In this document: piece by piece, positions 8,280 through 16,199 of the stretch
How the letters are laid out: each line of letters starts with the position of its first letter
Numbering within the stretch: the first letter of the stretch is position 1
Assembly: GCA_021784785.1 (NCBI GenBank)
Contig: JAJYHJ010000168.1
Span: forward strand, 1 to 37,210
Direction: 5' to 3'
DNA length: 37,210 bases
Source: Actinomycetes bacterium
GTDB lineage: Bacteria; Actinomycetota; Acidimicrobiia; Acidimicrobiales; Acidimicrobiaceae
Program-made: the position numbers and the translations under genes
Notes under the pieces: generated by a model
The model's input: only the letters and a program-made list of their open reading frames with translations
Databases searched by the model: none
Told to the model about the DNA's origin: nothing

Positions 8280-8516
8280 ATGCTTCATCACTTATTCGGA
8301 CGATTTGCGTTTCTTGATCTTGGAGCCCCCGAATTAGTTCTTATTTTGGCAATTCTACTTTTGCTGTTTGGTGGTAAAAAACTACCCCAGCTGTCTCGTA
8401 GCCTAGGCGAGTCAATGCGTGAACTACGCAAAGGCTTAAGCGGCGACATAAAAGAAGATTCCAAAGATGATAAAAAAGAGACAATCGAACCTAAAGACAA
8501 GGACGTGGCAGCCTAA
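8280..8516 (+). CDS. tatA: TatA/E family twin-arginine translocase subunit
   Basis: 78 residues, typical TatA size. A short N-terminal membrane helix (APELVLILAILLLLFG) is followed by the hinge FGGKKLPQL and an amphipathic helix (LSRSLGESMRELRKGL), then an acidic/basic Lys-Asp-rich tail. The FG hinge and the following amphipathic helix are diagnostic. TatA oligomerises to form the pore that moves folded proteins bearing twin-arginine signals across the cytoplasmic membrane. It overlaps tatC by 50 bases, so the two are one transcript. No separate tatB is visible; a minimal TatA-TatC system is known in Gram-positive bacteria. Confidence 0.9.
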   Translation: MLHHLFGRFAFLDLGAPELVLILAILLLLFGGKKLPQLSRSLGESMRELRKGLSGDIKEDSKDDKKETIEPKDKDVAA

Positions 8517-9456
8517 ACCTGTCGATAATCGACGACCGTTCATCGAGCATCTCCACGAACTGCGCAAGCGAGCAATTTACGTTGCAACTTCCGTGCTTGT
8601 TTTTGGCACGCTGGCTTACTTCGTCCAGCAATCAATTGTTGGTTTTCTCTTGAAACCAGCCCGTGGCCAACGTTTCATTTACACTTCACCTGGTGGAGGC
8701 ATTAGTTTCTTGTTCGAGGTCTGCACTGACGTAGGTCTGGTTCTAAGTCTGCCGGTTATTGTCTACCAGCTGCTGCGTTTTCTTGAACCACTACTAGATA
8801 CACAGACTCATCGTTTGATCCTGCGTTCAGCCATGGTGTCGGCATTACTGGGCGCTCTGGGAGTTGCTTTTGGCTGCCAGCTGGGTTTACCGCTGGCATT
8901 GCATTTCTTGGGTCACCAGTTCACTACCGCCCAGATTGCTCCACTTTTCACTATTTCTGAGTACATGTCATTTGTAACAATTTACCTGGCCGGTTCGGCA
9001 CTGTTGTTTCAGCTGCCACTCATCTTGGTCATTATTAACAGGATTAAACCTTTATCTCCACGTCGGTTGTTTAAAGCCGAGCGTTGGGTAATAGCGGCGG
9101 CTTTCATCATTGCTATGCTCATGGCCCCTACAGTTAATATCATTGATCAGCTGGTCATTGCCGGACCAATTATTCTTGCCTATCAGGTGGGCATAGTCTT
9201 AATCTGGTGGGCTAACCGCCGATCACATCGCCCTCAGCACGTCGAAACTCTTCTTGCTCAGGACCGAGTCAAACAGGAGCAGCGCCAACAACGAGTACGC
9301 ACCGCTGTGAGAATTTCGAATTCAACGCACATGTCGCGCAGACCAACTCATCAACCGCAATATGCACTCCGTCCGGTTAGACGAAAACCAATTACGGATT
9401 TCGAGTTCGTAAAGAGACGGCCGATGACTGTTCCACGAACTTTGGTAAGACCTTAA
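8467..9456 (+). CDS. tatC: Sec-independent translocase TatC with basic C-terminal extension
   Basis: A 329-residue protein from the ATG at 8467 inside the end of tatA. The signature PFIEHLHELRKR near residues 23-34 is followed by six hydrophobic segments. The loop after the first span carries KPARGQRFIYTSPGGGISFL, a variant I associate with Saccharibacteria TatC. The family length is about 240-260 residues. Here about 70 extra residues, rich in Arg, Gln and Pro, follow the last membrane span (from about 255), an unusual cytoplasmic tail. TatC is the signal-peptide receptor of the Tat pathway. A substrate-like peptide with an SRKEFL motif is encoded about 1 kb downstream. Confidence 0.9.
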   Translation: MIKKRQSNLKTRTWQPKPVDNRRPFIEHLHELRKRAIYVATSVLVFGTLAYFVQQSIVGFLLKPARGQRFIYTSPGGGISFLFEVCTDVGLVLSLPVIVYQLLRFLEPLLDTQTHRLILRSAMVSALLGALGVAFGCQLGLPLALHFLGHQFTTAQIAPLFTISEYMSFVTIYLAGSALLFQLPLILVIINRIKPLSPRRLFKAERWVIAAAFIIAMLMAPTVNIIDQLVIAGPIILAYQVGIVLIWWANRRSHRPQHVETLLAQDRVKQEQRQQRVRTAVRISNSTHMSRRPTHQPQYALRPVRRKPITDFEFVKRRPMTVPRTLVRP

Positions 9457-9569
9457 CTGGTTGGATAAAGTTCAGGAAGTTTCCGCAGTTACAAAATCTG
9501 AGCCATACATATTGAAGAGATTGTTATTTCTGTAGTTGTAGTTGTCACTGAGAATTGCAAGAAACGGGG

Positions 9570-10142
9570 CTATGGTTCTCTTCCTAGTTCTTTCCGAAGT
9601 AGCTCGCCCAAAGCAGCGTTCAGAACAATATAGTTGTTAGCCAGTTCACGCATCGTACTTTCGAGAGAATTGATTGCCTCCGATGGAGGTAGATCTTTGA
9701 GGATAACAAAAGAAGCGGCGATCTTGGAAATGAAATCGTGGAAATCTTCGAGTTTGTCGCGTAGAGCTTGATCCAAGACTCTAACGGTCAGCCGAGTGAA
9801 GGTAACCCCAATATCATAGGATTCATCTGAATAATGCGGCGGCAGTTGGAAAATTTTGCCATCTTCCCGAAGTGTTTTGAGATCTTGCAAAATCGCTTTC
9901 GATGTCGCTCGCATCTCTAGCTGCAATACCTCTTGAAGCTCAAGCAGAAGATCTAGCTGGAAAGAGTGTTTGCGCTCGTCAAGACGCTCCGCTAGTAGAG
10001 TATTTCTTGCGGCGGTTTCGCGAGCTGTGGCCCGAATATCTCTAGCTTCCTCGTTTCGTCCCGCCAGCCAATACCCACCTAGACCTGTAAAGGTCGGAGC
10101 GATGATTGCAAGTGCCTCTAGCCAGTTTGGAAAATTCGACAT
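9570..10142 (-). CDS. N-terminally membrane-anchored helical protein, function unknown
   Basis: A 190-residue protein from the ATG at 10142; a GTG at 10166 is possible but has no ribosome site. One N-terminal membrane helix (WLEALAIIAPTFTGLGGYWLAG) is followed by a long charged helical stretch (NEEARDIRATARETAARNTL and onward), then a helical C-terminal domain. The layout of one short anchor and a cytoplasmic helical bundle is common among small proteins in defence islands and near phage genes, but no family is recognised. It is monocistronic and divergent from the gene at 10482. Confidence 0.5.
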   Translation of the reverse strand: MSNFPNWLEALAIIAPTFTGLGGYWLAGRNEEARDIRATARETAARNTLLAERLDERKHSFQLDLLLELQEVLQLEMRATSKAILQDLKTLREDGKIFQLPPHYSDESYDIGVTFTRLTVRVLDQALRDKLEDFHDFISKIAASFVILKDLPPSEAINSLESTMRELANNYIVLNAALGELLRKELGREP

Positions 10143-10481
10143 AGGCCAATGTACTCTTGGCGACACACCGCGTCAAGAAACCATTCGATATTGACAATTT
10201 GTCTGCGTCAAATACGAACTCGTAAATTCATACCTAACTGGCTATCACCTCTCGTTGTGATTTTGCAAGCTTCAAGAACCATTCCGACATAGACCAATCA
10301 TGGCTCAAACTGTACTTTTCAAGTGGAGTATCCGACGCGATCCTTTTGTTACTTAGAGGTGGCGAAATCTCTGAGCATTCAACCGAACCTACTACTTGTC
10401 CACAGCCCGTTAAATTGACTAATTTATCGCTGAGCCTTATGCTTAACATTGGATTACAAATAAAGCTGATCCAAACAAACA
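10143..10481. other. Divergent intergenic region
   Basis: About 340 bases between the minus-strand helical membrane protein and the plus-strand Tat-signal-like gene. The right part contains a promoter (listed separately). The rest shows no ORF with a ribosome site, no RNA gene and no strong repeat. Confidence 0.45.
10415..10443 (+). promoter_or_regulatory. Promoter upstream of the small Tat-signal-like gene and TIR genes
   Basis: TTGACT at 10415-10420 and TATGCT at 10438-10443 are separated by 17 bases. The predicted transcript would start about 30 bases before the ATG at 10482 and could continue through both TIR genes, since the following gaps are only 38 and 68 bases. Confidence 0.45.
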
Positions 10482-10685
10482 ATGAAGCAACAAACACCTT
10501 TACACCAGCTACTAGAACTCGAAGTATCTAGGAAAGAGTTTTTAGCAACACTTGGTTTTGGTGTGCTATCACTTATTGGACTGTCTTCGATTATTAAATT
10601 TCTGACTAGTCATAACGGTAGCACAGTGAGCATGAAATCCGTCAGCCGTACACGCGGCTACGGTTCCAACTCCTACGGAGAGTAA
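10482..10685 (+). CDS. Small protein with twin-arginine-like signal and YG motif
   Basis: 67 residues. SRKEFLATLGFGVLSLIGLS is a Tat-signal-like segment: S-R-K-x-F-L followed by a moderately hydrophobic stretch, with Lys replacing the second Arg. A short exterior part ends RTRGYGSNSYGE. No signal-peptidase AxA site is obvious, so it may stay anchored. The spaced YG ending matches the motif in the protein at 7804-8193. The tatA-tatC genes are about 1 kb upstream. The TIR gene begins 38 bases downstream, so they may share a transcript. I associate the family with Saccharibacteria, where such peptides accompany beta-helix proteins; function unknown. Confidence 0.55.
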   Translation: MKQQTPLHQLLELEVSRKEFLATLGFGVLSLIGLSSIIKFLTSHNGSTVSMKSVSRTRGYGSNSYGE

Positions 10686-10723
10686 ACGGCCTCTCCATCT
10701 ATCTGCGTGATAAAATTACGGTC

Positions 10724-11734
10724 GTGGCACATGCTTATAATAGAAGCCAATTCAAACACCTTGGGAAAGTGTTCCTCTCTCATACCACTTCCGACAAACC
10801 ATTCGTTCGCGGGCTAGCTAGTCGGCTCCGAAAGATCGGAGTGGAAATCTGGCTCGACGAACGTGAACTGATTGTCGGAGATTCTTTACCATCTGAAATA
10901 TCGGACGCGCTTCACAACGCACGGGCGGTCATAATTGTTATCTCCGAATCATCAATACGATCCGATTGGATGCGCCATGAGTTGAGAGTGGCGGCCCAAC
11001 GAATGATTTCTGGCCAATGCCGCTTGATCCCTGTATTGCGAAGCGATGTCTCCCTTCCACCAGAAATGACGGGGCTCCTTTATTCCGATTGTCGGCCGGG
11101 AAAACGTGGTGGAACTATCAAGATTGCACATGCCCTTGCCGTAGAGTCACAACGCCTTGGATCTATGACGGCAACCATGGAGAGCAACGACCCCCTCGTA
11201 AGGACACGTGGTCTCGATCAGGCGATTGATGATGTCTTCGGCGGACGAGGATGGGGAACGGCGACACTCAGTGCAACTAATAACGTAGATTTTTCTGTCA
11301 TCACCGTTGATACTTCCGTCGGGCGCGAAGTAGACGTTGTTTATAAAACTCTTATGGACTACGGCTATGAGCGTGATGGCGTCACCCTTTATGATTGGTG
11401 CGATTGGAAGAATAAGATCAACGACGAACTTGGCGAGCGGTTTGGATTACTAATAAGCGAGCGTGCACCTTCGAACGATCTGCAAAGAACACTAGATCAG
11501 GTTGAACAATGCGTGTGGATGGAGAGGCTGCCTGCGTCTACCGGAGAAGCCGGAGGCGCGATGGTGTTTGTCCATGTTGGCTTGTCACCATCGGATACTG
11601 AGGCGAGGAGCCGCCTAACACTTGCTCATAACGTCCTTGTACATGAGATCACTGTTCAAGTTCCGCCACTTCCTCACTCTCTTCAAGAAGCAATAGCACG
11701 GACAAGGGCTGCTCAGCCAAATTCAAAATACTAA
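10724..11734 (+). CDS. TIR-domain protein with unknown C-terminal domain
   Basis: A 336-residue protein starting at a GTG (no in-frame ATG for over 100 codons). The TIR domain covers about residues 14-135: KVFLSHTTSDKPFVRGLASR opens it, then IWLDERELIVGDSLPSEI and IIVISESSIRSDWMRHEL. Glu48, after the WLD motif, sits where the NADase catalytic glutamate of TIR enzymes lies. The C-terminal ~150 residues (FGGRGWGTATLS, then VDVVYKTLMDYGYERDGVTL, then YDWCDWKNKIN) are not a domain I know. Bacterial TIR proteins commonly cleave NAD or make signal nucleotides in antiphage defence (established for the family). It is followed 68 bases later by a second TIR gene. Confidence 0.8.
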   Translation: MAHAYNRSQFKHLGKVFLSHTTSDKPFVRGLASRLRKIGVEIWLDERELIVGDSLPSEISDALHNARAVIIVISESSIRSDWMRHELRVAAQRMISGQCRLIPVLRSDVSLPPEMTGLLYSDCRPGKRGGTIKIAHALAVESQRLGSMTATMESNDPLVRTRGLDQAIDDVFGGRGWGTATLSATNNVDFSVITVDTSVGREVDVVYKTLMDYGYERDGVTLYDWCDWKNKINDELGERFGLLISERAPSNDLQRTLDQVEQCVWMERLPASTGEAGGAMVFVHVGLSPSDTEARSRLTLAHNVLVHEITVQVPPLPHSLQEAIARTRAAQPNSKY

Positions 11735-11802
11735 AGGCTGACGTCACTTTCAGGATGGTCTTCTCCATACCAGAGTTTCCCGATTTTCGCTAATATTTCT
11801 AC

Positions 11803-12840
11803 ATGGACTATGCGAGCGCCAAAAAGGCCGTCGAAGAATTTCAACAGCTATTACGTGAGAGTCAAAATGTCTACGCTAAATACCGGGCTGCTATAAGCCA
11901 ATCCAGCCGAGTTCGTCTACGAGAAATTCCCGAATGGACCGATTCTGAAGCGCAGATCAATCGCCGGATTCCACAGATTGAAGCCATAGTGAACGAGCTC
12001 GATAACCGTCTTGCGGCAAAATTCGACAATGTACCCCGAAACACATGGCCACACGGTCCGAAGATCGAGGTTTGCGAAAGGATTCTTGAAATCATCGAAA
12101 ACCACCACGAGACACAACAAATACTAAATTTGGCGAACCCAAATATTAGCTCATATGACTACTGGTTACCGGACTGTGTTCGCGTCTTTATTTCTCACTT
12201 ATCGCATGAGAAGGAACTCGCTTATGAAGTTAGTAATAAGCTTTTAGAAATCGGCCTGCAAGGTTTCGTAGCCCACGAACACATCGAAGTGTCGAGGGAA
12301 TGGCAAGACGAGATTCAGCTTGCGCTTCGGACTGCGGATGTATTTGTTGGTCTCGTGCATCCAGGATTTTCTTCGAGTCCTTGGACGCAGCAAGAGGTGG
12401 GATGGGCCTCTGGCAGAGATATCCCTATTCTCATGGTTCGAATTGGTGAAGATCCGAAAGGCTTTCCGGCAAAGGTTCAGTGGCCATCTGGTTATAACAA
12501 AAAAGCAAGTCAATTGGCATCAATAATTGCCATTTGGGCGAGTGGATTACCCGAATTTGGGCCTCAGATTGCCGAACGGATGGTTGCAGCTCTTCGTAAC
12601 GCTCGTTCCTATCCTGATGCGCGAGATGTGGCCCAATTATTTGAGCAAATGGGCAAGCTATCACCGCAACTACTGGACGCTTTGGAAGATGCCTACTTAC
12701 ACAATGACCAGCTCTATCCATATCACGTTGGAACAGAGGTACTTGTACGAATTTTCAAGGCTCACTCTCGAGTGCTGCCTATTCCAGAAGAGACGCTAAT
12801 CCGATTGCGAAGATTAGCAAATGGGAGGAGTGCTCGATAG
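11803..12840 (+). CDS. TIR-domain protein with helical N-terminal domain
   Basis: A 345-residue protein from the ATG at 11803. Residues 1-120 are helical and charged. The TIR domain spans about 126-230: VRVFISHLSHEKELAYEV, then the subgroup signature FVAHEHIEVSREWQDEI at 155-171, then PGFSSSPWTQQEVGWASG. Glu159/Glu162 are candidate catalytic glutamates. The C-terminal ~110 residues are helical and unassigned. This FVAHE-type TIR is different from that of the preceding gene, so the pair is not a recent duplication. The shared direction and 68-base gap suggest one operon and possibly one system in which one TIR makes a signal and the other responds. That last step is inference. Confidence 0.8.
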   Translation: MDYASAKKAVEEFQQLLRESQNVYAKYRAAISQSSRVRLREIPEWTDSEAQINRRIPQIEAIVNELDNRLAAKFDNVPRNTWPHGPKIEVCERILEIIENHHETQQILNLANPNISSYDYWLPDCVRVFISHLSHEKELAYEVSNKLLEIGLQGFVAHEHIEVSREWQDEIQLALRTADVFVGLVHPGFSSSPWTQQEVGWASGRDIPILMVRIGEDPKGFPAKVQWPSGYNKKASQLASIIAIWASGLPEFGPQIAERMVAALRNARSYPDARDVAQLFEQMGKLSPQLLDALEDAYLHNDQLYPYHVGTEVLVRIFKAHSRVLPIPEETLIRLRRLANGRSAR

Positions 12841-12901
12841 TCTTCCTATGATGTGCTCATGGAGTGGGGTGCCCCTTATAATCAACAGGTGCGCGGTGTG
12901 G

Positions 12902-14329
12902 TCATTTGAATCTGAGCAATGACGACTTGCTAAATACAGTTACCGTCTTCCTCGCTCGTGTTAGGGCCACGTACAAATCCCGCTGATCAAGGGTTTCGGC
13001 GTTGACGACAATGGCGTGGTCATATTCAAGTCCTTTGATGAGTACCGTACGAGATATCACTCGACTTTGAGGGAGTCGCCCAGCATGCCGAACTCTATCT
13101 CTTACACGCGCAAGAGCGTCTGTCCCACTAAGCGAACTATCGGCAACTACCGATGCAATTGAACGCTGTGTATCCCACCAAGCTTCGCGGCGATAAAGCC
13201 TAAGCGCCTTACAGTCTCCAATTTTAATCATTGCATCCTCAACCGCACTCAACGACGGATTCTGATTGATAATATCGAGGACGGCGAGGACTTCCTTGAT
13301 CTCATCACGTTTTAGATTAGCGGCAATGTTCCCAGCCTTGAGCTTTCTCATGACGGGTTGATCGATACCAGACAGTCCGATAAAACACTTCTTCGCAAAC
13401 TCAGCCAAGAGAGACGCAAAGTCACAAGAATCACTATTTACAAGTTCATCGAGGAATTTATGCATAAACCTTCCTCGAATATCCTCCATTATGACGTACT
13501 TGCCGTTGAGCCTCTCTGCGATGGGAATTATATCGTGATCGTACTTTCCAATTATGACCACTGAACCGTTGCCTGTCTTAAATGAATATGCTACTTTGCA
13601 GATTTCTTTGATATCGCTTTTTAGCCATCTAAGACCGTGAATATTCACCTTTGAAAAGTCAAGTGAACCACCCGCAACGAGTTCGGAACGGATCCCAAGC
13701 AGCCATTCTCCTAACACTTCATTATGATTTGCCCATCGCCAAGATTTCACTGGCACGTCATGTGGAAGGAAAACGGATATAACGTCAGAGTCCCAGTCGA
13801 TGAGAGAGCCCGAAAAGCCAAAAATTCCTTGAAGTCTGTCTCCAATCAGTAAAGTAGCTGGAATTGCCGATTGAATGGCGCAGATGAACTTGTGCTGCCC
13901 CTTAACACAGTCCTGATATTCGTCAACTAGCAGGTAGTCAAAGCTGGCCCGGTGCATACTCTTGATCGCTTCAGCGCTCACGACATGTGCTGCACCATGA
14001 ATATATTCCTCAGATCTTTCCCAATCTGGCGCGCTAGGCACCTCAATACCGGCCAGCGCAGGGTAGCTTCTAACGAGATCAAACGCCCAGCCTGTGATGG
14101 TATCGACATGTACGTCGTGGTTCGGCACCCCAAATTTCCTAAGTCGTTTACGAATTGCGTCAACGCCAGCATTTGTATGAGTAAGCACAAGTGTCTTTTG
14201 CGATCTAGCCGACGCGGCTGCCGCCATACCAGCAACAATTTGGGTCTTTCCTGTTCCTGCTGGCATCTCGACGGAAGCGGGGAGAGACATGAGTAACTCG
14301 TTTACAACGTCAGATAGCTCCTTATCCAT
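12902..14329 (-). CDS. gajB: Gabija-type UvrD-like helicase GajB
   Basis: A 475-residue superfamily 1 helicase from the ATG at 14329. Visible motifs in order: Walker A PAGTGKT near 22-28, motif Ia LTHTNAGVDAIRKRL near 49-63, motif II VDEYQDC near 135-141, motif III GDRLQGIFGFSG near 160-171, and motif VI YVALTRARKTV near the C-terminus. The length matches GajB (about 500 residues), much shorter than full UvrD/Rep. Its start overlaps the end of the OLD-family nuclease gene by 8 bases, the standard gajA-gajB arrangement. In Gabija the helicase-like subunit associates with GajA and hydrolyses nucleotides or senses DNA ends (established for the system). Confidence 0.85.
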   Translation of the reverse strand: MDKELSDVVNELLMSLPASVEMPAGTGKTQIVAGMAAAASARSQKTLVLTHTNAGVDAIRKRLRKFGVPNHDVHVDTITGWAFDLVRSYPALAGIEVPSAPDWERSEEYIHGAAHVVSAEAIKSMHRASFDYLLVDEYQDCVKGQHKFICAIQSAIPATLLIGDRLQGIFGFSGSLIDWDSDVISVFLPHDVPVKSWRWANHNEVLGEWLLGIRSELVAGGSLDFSKVNIHGLRWLKSDIKEICKVAYSFKTGNGSVVIIGKYDHDIIPIAERLNGKYVIMEDIRGRFMHKFLDELVNSDSCDFASLLAEFAKKCFIGLSGIDQPVMRKLKAGNIAANLKRDEIKEVLAVLDIINQNPSLSAVEDAMIKIGDCKALRLYRREAWWDTQRSIASVVADSSLSGTDALARVRDRVRHAGRLPQSRVISRTVLIKGLEYDHAIVVNAETLDQRDLYVALTRARKTVTVFSKSSLLRFK

Positions 14330-16103
14330 CGCTATTTACAACTGACATCCCTGGACTCAATGAGTCAACATCCCCATACAGAAACAGTCGTATCTCTTCT
14401 ATGAGGTTCCCTGTTGTAGTTCCCTTAAGTTGGGTGAGTCGAGGATAAAGCCAAGAGGCTAAGCCGTTATCTACCCGCTTAAACCATCTGTACCGTACAG
14501 CTGCCTTGTGTATGGCCTTGCGGGCTCTGTCGAGATCAATATTATTTGACCTGAGCCATCCCGGTACATCAAGATCGACAATTTCAATATCCTTGTCAAC
14601 CGCAAGAATATCATTAACAACCGTCTTGGCATCGACCCGAAATATTTTGGCCACTTCTAGAAGCTCGGCAAGATCTTGCGCAGAAGATGACTCTACGATT
14701 TCCTGCTCTGTGCACTTGCCGCTTGTCCAACGAAAGATTTCAACTCCTGCCTTTTCAGCAGCCTCGACTTCCTTGTCGATTGATTTGTCGTCATGATCAA
14801 TGAACAATCCTGTTTCGTATCCGATGTCAGCGAAAAGCTTGGATCTGGGTGGAGCATTACTCCCCCCTTGACCATCATGAACCGCGACACCAAGCGCAGA
14901 ACTTGGAGCAAGCTTGTCCTTGATCCTTTGCGAATCCCATAAGTCGAGTAGTCCGAGCAATAACCCGTGTTCGGTCTTTCCCTCCACCACCAGGATGCGA
15001 CGTGCAAGGAACGATGACGGACGAGAACGAGTTAACGCCCTTCCTAGGTTCATGCCCTCTGGAATCTGATCGACACTAATCCCTAGCTCAGAGTGGCGAA
15101 CTACGAACAAATCCGTCAGGTCAAGCTGCTCGACGGCGATCGGGGAATGGGTAGTCACAAACACTTGTGAGAGTCGAATTGTAGTTTTCAGATACTTCAG
15201 CAGGTACACAAGCCTGTGGGGTTCTAGACCATGCTCTACTTCGTCCACAAGGAGTATCGACTGCGAGCCGAGACCCATTTCTTGCGTCGCAATACCAGCC
15301 AGCCTACGAGTTCCAAGTCCGAAATTAGTTAGAGGCACGTCGTTTTCGAACAAGGCCAATAGTCCACCACTTGAAGGAACTGACGAATCGAGTCCTGGCC
15401 TCAGATTTTCGAAGTTGCCACTTCCGAGTCGGTGGAGTCCATCCTGAACACCCTTAGCAAGTTGGCTCATTTCCTCCGTAATCGAGCTGAATACTGCCTG
15501 TCGAGCCACCCTCATTGCATTGGCTAGCATCCCAGACGCGCCGTGAGACTGCTCAGTTAGCTTCGTAAGCGCCGAACTTCTCGACCAGCGTAAATGCATA
15601 TCTATCCGTTCGTCAAGTTTGAAAGCAGACAATTTCCGCCGAATACCGCTTCCGATCGAAATGAATGGTTCCGAACCATCGGGTCGGTAAGCAACCCAGG
15701 ATGGATCTAGGTCTGCGTCTATTGTCAGTTGAACGATCACACAGGGTTCTGATCCATCCTCGGGATCGTGATGCCATTCACCCGATTCATCAATCCCAGA
15801 TAACTCCATGCCGAGTATTCGATGACTAAGGATGTCTTTCGGAAGATTCGCTAGAGCGACTCGAATTATGATTGGAACTGTTACGTCAGCATTGAAAAAG
15901 TCTGTGTCCGCAATTGATAAGCTCCATCGCTCAGAGAGCGCAAGGTACACGGCCTCAAGAATCGAAGTCTTGCCTACGTCACCGGGTCCAATCAGACAGA
16001 GAAATCGTTTGCCTTTAGGGATTCTCCATTCAAGGTGCCGAATACCACGGTAGTTCTGAATTTCTATCCGTCTGATTTCCAATTCATACCTCCGTGGCTT
16101 CAT
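14322..16103 (-). CDS. gajA: Gabija-type OLD-family ATPase/TOPRIM nuclease GajA
   Basis: A 593-residue protein from the ATG at 16103. The ABC-type ATPase has Walker A GPGDVGKT at 39-46, Walker B ILLVDEVEHGLEP near 286-298 and the H-loop FVTTHSP near 316-322. The TOPRIM nuclease follows: ILVVEGKTEHGLLLG near 370 with the catalytic Glu, then LFIDHDDKS with the acidic D-x-D pattern. This order, the size (about 580 residues) and the adjacent UvrD-like gene identify GajA, which nicks DNA when nucleotides fall during phage attack (established). Many orphan OLD nucleases exist, but the 8-base overlap with gajB supports Gabija. Confidence 0.87.
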   Translation of the reverse strand: MKPRRYELEIRRIEIQNYRGIRHLEWRIPKGKRFLCLIGPGDVGKTSILEAVYLALSERWSLSIADTDFFNADVTVPIIIRVALANLPKDILSHRILGMELSGIDESGEWHHDPEDGSEPCVIVQLTIDADLDPSWVAYRPDGSEPFISIGSGIRRKLSAFKLDERIDMHLRWSRSSALTKLTEQSHGASGMLANAMRVARQAVFSSITEEMSQLAKGVQDGLHRLGSGNFENLRPGLDSSVPSSGGLLALFENDVPLTNFGLGTRRLAGIATQEMGLGSQSILLVDEVEHGLEPHRLVYLLKYLKTTIRLSQVFVTTHSPIAVEQLDLTDLFVVRHSELGISVDQIPEGMNLGRALTRSRPSSFLARRILVVEGKTEHGLLLGLLDLWDSQRIKDKLAPSSALGVAVHDGQGGSNAPPRSKLFADIGYETGLFIDHDDKSIDKEVEAAEKAGVEIFRWTSGKCTEQEIVESSSAQDLAELLEVAKIFRVDAKTVVNDILAVDKDIEIVDLDVPGWLRSNNIDLDRARKAIHKAAVRYRWFKRVDNGLASWLYPRLTQLKGTTTGNLIEEIRLFLYGDVDSLSPGMSVVNSDG

Positions 16104-16140
16104 GTATCAGTCTGTATACGACATCTTGAAACAGAATTGA

Positions 16141-16169
16141 CCAATCCTTCTGTTCTTCCCAAGGATTGG
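16141..16169 (-). terminator. Hairpin between hsdR and gajA
   Basis: CCAATCCTT at 16141-16149 and AAGGATTGG at 16161-16169 form a perfect 9-bp stem with an 11-base loop in the 96-base gap after hsdR. A strong U-run is missing, so it may be a weak terminator or an mRNA-end stabiliser separating the hsd and gaj units. Confidence 0.45.
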
Positions 16170-16199
16170 CGACTGAGACTTTGAGTCGATACAAACCCA

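Noticed and set aside
10234-10497. 87-residue minus-strand ORF
   Set aside because: Covers the promoter and start of the Tat-signal-like gene; no domain and no ribosome site.
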